DNA from: Laspinema olomoucense D3b
Lineage (GTDB): Bacteria; Cyanobacteriota; Cyanobacteriia; Cyanobacteriales; Laspinemataceae
Direction: 5' to 3'
Length of the DNA: 64,000 nt
Assembly (NCBI RefSeq): GCF_025370785.1
Contig: NZ_JAMXFA010000004.1
Span: 1-64,000 of the forward strand
In this document: positions 58,560-64,000 of the stretch, one piece after another
Layout: each line of letters opens with the position of its first letter
Position numbering within the stretch: the first letter of the stretch is position 1
Translations under genes and position numbers: made by a program
Notes under the pieces: model-generated
What the model was told of the DNA's origin: nothing
What the model saw: only the letters and a program-made list of their open reading frames with translations
Database searches by the model: none

Positions 58560-58931
58560 TTGCTGCATCAATATAGGGGATTAAAGGAGTTCCTCAAAGG
58601 TTATTCCGATGCAGTTGCGATCGCCCTTTCCTGTAATTTTAAATCACTAATATTACCGGATATGGCTTAAATTGTCAAGAGCTTTCTCGAAGTTTTAGAC
58701 CCGTTCCATCATTGCCCCTCCAAATCCCGATCGCCGGGACAAATCCGAGGAGTTGGCGATCGCCAAACTGGTCTTTTCATGGCCCAATTATAACCAGCCT
58801 AAATGCCACTTTTCAAACTGGCATAGGGTTTCTAATTATTCAACCCTTCGGCAATAGAATCAAGCAAAACCCGCTCAGGAAACCATACGAATTTCTACAC
58901 CTCTGAGAACCAGAGATTGAGGGTATTTTTT
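58560..58931. other. Intergenic region
   Basis: No gene is seen. The stretch shows no obvious repeat or hairpin other than HIP1 motifs. Confidence 0.35.
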
Positions 58932-59210
58932 ATGCACAAAGTTCCTTCGCAACAACACACAACAGCCTGGGTTATTCAAGTTTGGGCTTCCTTTGTTATT
59001 GCCTTAGCCGCCACTGGCGTAGGTATTGTTAACTTACCCGTTACCAATTGGGTCAAAGGTTATATGGGAATGGGTGTCCTCTTCACCGTTGGGTCATCGT
59101 TTAGCCTCGCCAAAACCTTGCGCGATCGCCATGAAGCAGAAAAACTCACCTCAAAAGTAGAAGAAGCGCGAGTCGAACGAATCCTCACCGAACATGGTGC
59201 CTTGAAATAA
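58932..59210 (+). CDS. YiaA/YiaB-like two-helix inner membrane protein
   Basis: The protein has 92 residues from the ATG at 58932 (MHKVPSQQHTTAWVIQV); a TTG at 58917 would add five. Two hydrophobic helices, WVIQVWASFVIALAATGVGI and YMGMGVLFTVGSSFSLAKTL, are joined by a short loop (NLPVTNWVKG). This matches the YiaA/YiaB family. The helix ending SLAKTLRDRHEAEK and the charged tail are also typical. Function unknown; members are induced in stress in some bacteria. Confidence 0.82.
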   Translation: MHKVPSQQHTTAWVIQVWASFVIALAATGVGIVNLPVTNWVKGYMGMGVLFTVGSSFSLAKTLRDRHEAEKLTSKVEEARVERILTEHGALK

Positions 59211-59238
59211 ACCCAAAAAAGCCCCAACAGTCATCCAC

Positions 59239-59395
59239 CGTTGAGACTTTCTTGAAAATCGCCCCGCATCCTACTCCTGGTTGTAGTAACGACTTGCTGT
59301 CGTTATCCAGTTTCAAACTGTTGTTTTTCATAACGACTTGCTGTCGTTATCCAACTTGAGACTTTCTTGAAAATTGGGCCGCTTCCTACCGCTTC
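59239..59395. repeat. Dispersed AACGACTTGCTGTCGTT repeats and flanking tandem copies
   Basis: Two hairpins AACGAC-TTGCT-GTCGTT lie at 59288-59304 and 59332-59348. The flanking motif TTGAGACTTTCTTGAAAAT occurs twice (near 59242 and 59353). The same hairpin is present at 48857-48873 inside the recJ 3' end. Confidence 0.75.
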
Positions 59396-59456
59396 AACAA
59401 AGCAAAAAATAAAGTTTCGCCTCCTTGAAGTTGGTCAAGCGCACCCCTCTAGTCGC

Positions 59457-59918
59457 TTACTGACTTCTTTTTTTTCGCTTAGACACTTCTTTTTTTCGGC
59501 GCGTCCCCACAACAGAAACCGCCTGTTCCACTGGATATCCCACTCGGGGAATCACCTGATACAATCGCTCTTTTTCTAGTTGCTTCAGTTCGGTGTAATC
59601 CACCCAGTGAATGCAGTCCACTGGACAAGTGTCGATCGCCTCTTGAATCACATCCTCCGGGTCTCCGTCTTGGCGAATCACCCGGGAACGTCCATAATCC
59701 TCCTCAATATAGAAGGTATTTCGCGCTACGTGAGCGCAATGTTTGCAGCCAATGCAAGTCGGTTCGTCCACATAGACGCCATTTTGTCGCAATGCGCCGC
59801 CTAACTCTGGCTCCAAACCTGAACGTTCCGGGGCATCCCGTAACGCGCCACCTAACTCCGGTTCGAGACCCGAACGGTCCGGTGTTTCGGGGGTTGAGAA
59901 CTCAGAAAAATCATCCAT
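59457..59918 (-). CDS. [4Fe-4S] ferredoxin with duplicated N-terminal segment
   Basis: The protein has 153 residues from the ATG at 59918, which overlaps the stop of the upstream gene (TAATG). The cysteines CIGCKHC and the later CPVDC provide one [4Fe-4S] cluster. The preceding 45 residues contain an exact tandem duplication, RSGLEPELGGALR repeated after DAPE. The lysine-rich tail (RRKKEVSKRKKRSQ) may bind RNA or a partner. In cyanobacteria this ferredoxin is encoded together with DUF1257 and DUF2997 proteins; its electron partner is not known. Confidence 0.9.
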   Translation of the reverse strand: MDDFSEFSTPETPDRSGLEPELGGALRDAPERSGLEPELGGALRQNGVYVDEPTCIGCKHCAHVARNTFYIEEDYGRSRVIRQDGDPEDVIQEAIDTCPVDCIHWVDYTELKQLEKERLYQVIPRVGYPVEQAVSVVGTRRKKEVSKRKKRSQ

Positions 59919-60304
59919 TAGCTTGCCCAACGTTGCAAGACAACCCGGATCGAACCATCCTCATTTTTTTGCTGTTCGGCAATTTGAAACCCTTGTTTCG
60001 CCGTTTCATTCACCACGGTGTGATAGGCATAGCGCTGAGTAACTTCATTCAGAAACCGATTCACCGTCCAAGGTTGCTGCCAATATTGCAAATCCGCCAC
60101 CAGGGAATATTCTTCGCCGTTCCAGGTAAAACCAATGTCATACCCGTTTTCTTGGGCGATCGCCACTTCGGCATTATGGGTTAATCCTTTATAACCCCGA
60201 ACCTCCGTGGGGCCGGATTTCCAGTCAATTCCCAACTCCGTTAACGCCGATTGCAACGAAGTCAGATTGCGAATTTGGGTCTTAATTTGGCTGAAATGTG
60301 ACAT
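59918..60304 (-). CDS. DUF1257/Ycf35-like protein
   Basis: The 128-residue protein beginning MSHFSQIKTQIRNLTSLQSA matches the DUF1257 family, known as Ycf35 in red-algal plastids. The sequence VRGYKGLTHNAEVAIAQENG and the tail GFQIAEQQKNEDGSIRVVLQ are typical. Its function is not established. It overlaps the ferredoxin gene by the stop-start TAATG and is preceded by the DUF2997 gene, so the three form an operon. Confidence 0.9.
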   Translation of the reverse strand: MSHFSQIKTQIRNLTSLQSALTELGIDWKSGPTEVRGYKGLTHNAEVAIAQENGYDIGFTWNGEEYSLVADLQYWQQPWTVNRFLNEVTQRYAYHTVVNETAKQGFQIAEQQKNEDGSIRVVLQRWAS

Positions 60305-60379
60305 AGTGATGACTCTCTTGTGCTGACAATTGTGAATCTAAAGGGACCAGAAACAGTTAAATTGCAGTTTTACAAAAAT

Positions 60380-60589
60380 TTACCACTCACTCCAACTCGC
60401 CTGGGCGGTTGCAGTCTGGGACAGTTCTACCACTTGGGCAAAATGTTCCGAAGTCTTCTCTTGGACCAGGACCTGTCCCAGTTGGGCTTCGATCGCCGCT
60501 GTGACTTCTGCACAGGATGCACCGACAATGCCAGTGACTTTTTCCTGCACTCGACCATCGGGGTAGATGACAAATTCGAGTGTTTCCAT
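60380..60589 (-). CDS. DUF2997 protein
   Basis: The protein has 69 residues from the ATG at 60589 (METLEFVIYPDGRVQEKVTG), the usual start of DUF2997. The frame is open upstream to 60643, but those residues do not fit the family. It contains a single Cys in GASCAEVTAAIEAQLG. The family is small and of unknown function, encoded next to DUF1257 in cyanobacteria. It is the first gene of the three-gene operon. Confidence 0.88.
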   Translation of the reverse strand: METLEFVIYPDGRVQEKVTGIVGASCAEVTAAIEAQLGQVLVQEKTSEHFAQVVELSQTATAQASWSEW

Positions 60590-61113
60590 GCGTTTGGTTT
60601 GCGTTTTAGGTGGTTCTAATTCATCCGCAGGCATCCCTAGCACGGCCAGTCATGCCTTTGGGTCAATTCGGGGATCCTAGACTGCCCAGCTTAGCCAGTC
60701 CTGTTAACTTATTGTGACCAATCGAATTATATTGAGTCATACCTTAACAAAATTTATTACCGATTAGAGTAAATCACTCAATATTTGCTAAGTTTCCCCT
60801 AAGTTGAGGGCGTCGTCAAGTGCTCCCAACTTCTAGATATTTAGGGCCAGCACCTTGACTTCTAGCCCTTTTCACCCCTCCCCCATCCTGGCGATTCCGC
60901 TACAGTCAGGCCGCTTCAACCCTTGCCAAGCCGAGTCTACCCTGAAGGAAACATTGACACAATTGATGCTCCCCCATAAAAATTTTGATAGGTCTGGCCC
61001 CAGTTTTTACATTCATAATTCTTTACAAATCCCCACGCATCTCGCCCCAGAAACCGTGCTGCTGCTCAACTTCCGTTAGATAATGAGAATCTGTTTAATT
61101 CAAGGAATCCCCC
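60590..61113. other. Divergent promoter region
   Basis: This gap separates the DUF2997 operon from the saccharopine-dehydrogenase-like gene. It includes AT-rich sequence around 60720-60800. No gene is seen. Confidence 0.35.
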
Positions 61114-62130
61114 ATGAGTAACCCGCAAACCCCCCACTCCCCAACTCAAAACCCCCTCCGCATCGGTGTTCTCGGGTTTGGCGGCTTAGGACAAGCTGCC
61201 GCCCGGATCCTTGCCCCCAAACGCGAAGCCCTCTGGGTGGCTGCTGCTGATAAAGAAGGATATGCCTACAATTCCCAAGGCTTAAATCCCGATGCCTGCA
61301 TCAGTACCTACCATCAACAGGGGTCCCTCGGCTACCTCGAACCCGGTGGTATCCTCAGCCATGACAGCATTGCCGAATTAATTTCTAAAGCTGAGGTGGA
61401 TGGGTATTTCCTCGCATTACCGAACCTCCCCAATACCTTTATGGCATCGGTGGCGAGACAATTTATTGAGTCTGGATGGCGCGGAGTTTTAGTAGACGCC
61501 CTAAAACGCACTAGCGCCGTTGAACAGTTACTTGATCTCCAGGATGACTTACAAAAAGCCGGGATTACCTACATGACAGGCTGTGGTGCCACCCCGGGCT
61601 TATTAACGGCTGCTGCTGCTTTAGCCGCCCAAAGTTACGCCGAAATCCATAGCGTTAAAATTACTTTTGGAGTCGGAATTGCCAACTGGGAAGCCTATCG
61701 CGCCACGATTCGCGAAGATATTGCCCATATTCCTGGTTATACCGTAGCCCAGGCGATGGCGATGAGTGATGCAGAAGTGGAAGCATTGCTCGATCGCACC
61801 GATGGCAAATTGGCCTTGGAAAACATGGAACACGCCGACGATATCATGTTGGAATTGGCGGGAATTTGTTCACGCGATCGCGTCACTGTGGGCGGTATTG
61901 TGGATACCCGCAATCCCAAAAAGCCCCTAAGTACCAATGTGCAAATTACAGGTCGCACTTTCGAGGGTAAAATTTCTACTCATATCTTTACCCTCGGGGA
62001 TGAAACCAGTATGGCGGCGAATGTTTGCGGCCCTGCATTTGGGTATTTGAAAGCCGGAGTGCGCTTGCACCAACGGGGGATTTACGGGTTGTTAACAGCG
62101 GCGGAAGTGATGCCGTTGTTTGTCCAGTAA
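61114..62130 (+). CDS. Saccharopine-dehydrogenase-like NAD(P)-binding protein
   Basis: The 338-residue protein has an N-terminal Rossmann fold ([19 protein letters not shown]), a central catalytic-like domain with [20 protein letters not shown], and a C-terminal [14 protein letters not shown]-type end. It resembles the saccharopine dehydrogenase superfamily; in cyanobacteria, annotated relatives are of unknown substrate and no lysine-catabolic partner gene is nearby. The ATG at 61114 is preceded by AAGGAATCCCCC. Confidence 0.85.
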   Translation: MSNPQTPHSPTQNPLRIGVLGFGGLGQAAARILAPKREALWVAAADKEGYAYNSQGLNPDACISTYHQQGSLGYLEPGGILSHDSIAELISKAEVDGYFLALPNLPNTFMASVARQFIESGWRGVLVDALKRTSAVEQLLDLQDDLQKAGITYMTGCGATPGLLTAAAALAAQSYAEIHSVKITFGVGIANWEAYRATIREDIAHIPGYTVAQAMAMSDAEVEALLDRTDGKLALENMEHADDIMLELAGICSRDRVTVGGIVDTRNPKKPLSTNVQITGRTFEGKISTHIFTLGDETSMAANVCGPAFGYLKAGVRLHQRGIYGLLTAAEVMPLFVQ

Positions 62131-62190
62131 GTCTGAGGGGGCGATCGCCGGGTGAGTTTTGAAGTGCGATCGCCCCCGAGTCCGATTAAG

Positions 62191-62763
62191 TCAGGCGCTG
62201 GGAGAGGAAACCGCTTCGGTCAACTCTGGGAATACTGCACCGCGATCAAGCAGATCCTGTTTCGCCTCCTCCGAAAGCCCCATCACCTTAGAAAAAGTCG
62301 CCCCTTCTGTGATCGCGCCATTCAAATTCGCACCGCGCAAGCGAACCCGCACCAACTTGGCATGATTCAACTTCGCATCCACCATCATCGCCCGAAACAA
62401 GTTGGCCCCGGTGAAGTCCGTATAATGCAAAGTGGCATAACTCAGGTCCGCACCGCCCAAATCTGCATCGGTAAGGTCCGCACCACTTAAATCCGCACCA
62501 CTGAGATTCGCGCCGGTCAAATTTGCGCCGGTTAAATTTGCACCACTGAGATTCGCACAATAGAGATTCGCCCCAATCAGGGTAGACCGAAAGAAATCAC
62601 ACCCTATCAGTTTGGCACGAAATAGATTCGCCCCAAACAAGCTGGTGCGAAAGAAACTGACACCACTCAACTCCGCATTACTCAGATCCGCCCGAAACAG
62701 GTCCGTATCGCGAAAATCTCTTTCTCCAGCAGCATACCGTTCTAGTAGTTCGTTAGCATCCAT
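62191..62763 (-). CDS. Pentapeptide-repeat protein
   Basis: The 190-residue protein starts MDANELLERYAAGERDFRD and then contains about 22 pentapeptide repeats of type A(D/N)LxX (for example SGANLTGANLTGANLSGADL), which fold into a right-handed quadrilateral beta-helix. Cyanobacteria have many such proteins and mostly unknown roles. The last 30 residues are non-repeat and helical (LSEEAKQDLLDRGAVFPELT). There is no signal peptide, so it is cytosolic. Confidence 0.92.
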   Translation of the reverse strand: MDANELLERYAAGERDFRDTDLFRADLSNAELSGVSFFRTSLFGANLFRAKLIGCDFFRSTLIGANLYCANLSGANLTGANLTGANLSGADLSGADLTDADLGGADLSYATLHYTDFTGANLFRAMMVDAKLNHAKLVRVRLRGANLNGAITEGATFSKVMGLSEEAKQDLLDRGAVFPELTEAVSSPSA

Positions 62764-63299
62764 ATTTTTAAGGGGGTTATCTTACAGCTTACTCTTCTAT
62801 TTTCTCAGAATAAGGCGGTTATTTGGGAAAGTTTAAGGTTTGGCTAATAGTTGGGGTTGTGGTGAGTGAGGGTTGGAGGTGGTTGGAGGGCGATCGCATC
62901 ACAGTCCAGTAATCCATTAGTCAGAATGCTGGTGTTCTGGCTCATCAAAAACTATCGCTTCATCCTGTAAATTCAAATCAGTCAATATTGAAAATACTTG
63001 CTCATTTCTATTGGCTAGATATTATAAATCAGTTGGGCGGCGAGTTCTAATTTATCCCGTTTTGTGAGAGCGTCAAATAGCGTCAAATATTGAGAAATAT
63101 TGAGGGTGGCGATCGGTCTCAAATCCGTCTGCGATTCCCTACGGGATAGCTTTGCTTCACGAGGCGCTTCCGGTAACTGCCACAAATCCTCAATGGCGCT
63201 GCTGTCAGAGAAACCAACACAGCGCCATTCCCAAACTAAAAGGGCGAGGTAGCTTTCATCCCTTCGCCCTCTTGAGTCATCTCCACCGGAACCCAGGAG
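62764..63299. other. Intergenic region with inverted repeats
   Basis: A 10-base inverted repeat AATGGCGCTG (63192-63201) and CAGCGCCATT (63220-63229) lies here, and a terminator for the vWA gene is nearby. Short direct repeats GCGTCAAATA occur near 63071 and 63082. No gene is seen. Confidence 0.4.
63240..63271 (-). terminator. Probable terminator of the vWA gene
   Basis: On the minus strand GGGCGA pairs with TCGCCC over a loop of about 16 bases and runs into TTTTAG. It lies about 30 bases after the vWA stop codon. Confidence 0.5.
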
Positions 63300-64000
63300 T
63301 CAGCTCCCCCCAGACGACTGATGCGCCTCCGTGATTTTCTTCTGATGCGCCTCCGTGACTTTCTTCACAAAATCGGGGTATTCTTCCTTGACCCAATCCG
63401 GAAATGCCAAACCCGCATCGTCTCCTAGTTGCCGCTCCAATTCTAGGAGGATATCATCATCCTCAAGTTTATTGACTAAATTAAACATCACAATGTTGTG
63501 AGGTATTTTGTTATTCACATTAAAGTCTATCTCCAAAAAACTTTTTACATCGATATCCGTACCCAAACCCAGGATCACAAACTTGACTTCCTTTTCACTG
63601 TCAATTTTTTGACAAGCTCTTTTTAGACAGTCTTCAAAGCGCGGTTCATCATCAAACAATCCATCGGTATAAATGATGAAAAATGCTCCCCGATCCTTTG
63701 TTTTACCTTCTGCCAGCCAAATATCTAAGCATCGCTCCAAAGTCGGCCCAATAAACGTCTTCGTTTTCGGTTTATTTTCTAAAAATAAGCTTTGCACTTG
63801 TGCAGCATCCCGTACTGTGATGGGATAATCTGCGACTGCGTTGCGACTAAAAAAGAAGACAGACACCGAATCACATATTTTTTCACCAGCTTTTGCAGTT
63901 GGGTCGCTCGTTTCAGAAAGAATGGAGTTGATATGCCCTTCGACAATTTCTTGGAGATACTCATACCGGCTTTGATGGCCTGTAACAGCATCTTTTCTAG
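63300..64000 (-). CDS. vWA-domain protein, N-terminal part beyond the window
   Basis: The frame is open from the stop at 63300 to the window edge without interruption, adding 44 residues (from RKDAVTGHQSRYEYLQEIVEG) to the part after the GTG at 63866. The fold is a von Willebrand factor A domain: the strand SVFFFSRNAVADY, the second MIDAS segment PTLERCLDIW, and IIYTDGLFDDEPRF with the MIDAS Asp, then VKFVILGLG. The first MIDAS motif (DxSxS) would lie just outside the window. The tail repeats KKITEAHQ / KKVTEAHQ. A role in a vWA-partner (protease, kinase or ATPase) system is possible but not seen here. Confidence 0.85.
   Translation of the reverse strand, partial: RKDAVTGHQSRYEYLQEIVEGHINSILSETSDPTAKAGEKICDSVSVFFFSRNAVADYPITVRDAAQVQSLFLENKPKTKTFIGPTLERCLDIWLAEGKTKDRGAFFIIYTDGLFDDEPRFEDCLKRACQKIDSEKEVKFVILGLGTDIDVKSFLEIDFNVNNKIPHNIVMFNLVNKLEDDDILLELERQLGDDAGLAFPDWVKEEYPDFVKKVTEAHQKKITEAHQSSGGS

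Overview
The window looks like chromosomal DNA of a cyanobacterium, most likely a filamentous Oscillatoriales-type species. The HIP1 octamer GCGATCGC is scattered through most genes. There are photosystem or chloroplast-lineage genes (psb28, a ycf35/DUF1257 cassette) and guaB3 next to trxA with a Yfr1-type small RNA between them. It also carries type IV pilus motor genes and large PAS-kinase, TPR-CHAT, RTX and two-partner-secretion proteins typical of big filamentous genomes. The species cannot be fixed from sequence reading alone.

Layout. 0.4-8.7 kb: housekeeping and conserved unknown genes (PfkB-type sugar kinase, rsmI, an acidic HTH protein, two cyanobacterial unknowns), three tRNAs (Arg-UCU, Thr-GGU, Tyr-GUA), a CNNM/CBS transporter-like protein and a 46-residue one-helix membrane protein. 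A rod-like structured RNA candidate lies between the convergent genes rsmI and the HTH gene. 9.4-12.6 kb: rimO and a DEAD-box RNA helicase. 13.5-24.4 kb: a polytopic membrane protein, a two-partner-secretion exoprotein, a methyltransferase, a 1300-residue hybrid histidine kinase with six PAS domains, and a membrane adenylate cyclase.

24.4-31.7 kb is the accessory island. It holds a 1610-residue protein with 19 nearly identical 42-residue TPR units and a CHAT (caspase-like) peptidase domain that contains an inserted two-helix membrane hairpin. Divergent from it is an overlapping two-gene pair resembling a toxin-immunity module, closed by a strong terminator, and next to that a gene with a possible DUF4384-like region. 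Three copies of a mobile-looking palindromic repeat sit at the 3' end of the CHAT gene, and a triple-palindrome repeat is embedded in frame inside it. I consider this the most likely place for an undescribed system.

31.9-36.6 kb: a small membrane protein, a peptide-type ABC importer (lipoprotein and two permeases, no ATPase) and a Uma2 nuclease-fold protein. 36.7-41.8 kb: a VOC protein, guaB3, yfr1, trxA, a LOG-family protein, psb28 and a MoaB/MogA-like protein. 42.3-46.5 kb: an RTX/beta-helix protein convergent with a carboxyl-terminal protease across a bidirectional terminator. 47.2-51.4 kb: an anchored unknown, a YdcF-like protein and recJ, whose C-terminus is made of dispersed repeats. 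51.7-52.4 kb: two related tiny membrane proteins. 53.2-57.8 kb: pilB-pilT-pilC. 57.9-64 kb: an unknown, a YiaA/B-like protein, the ferredoxin-DUF1257-DUF2997 operon, a saccharopine-dehydrogenase-like protein, a pentapeptide-repeat protein and a vWA-domain gene running off the right edge.
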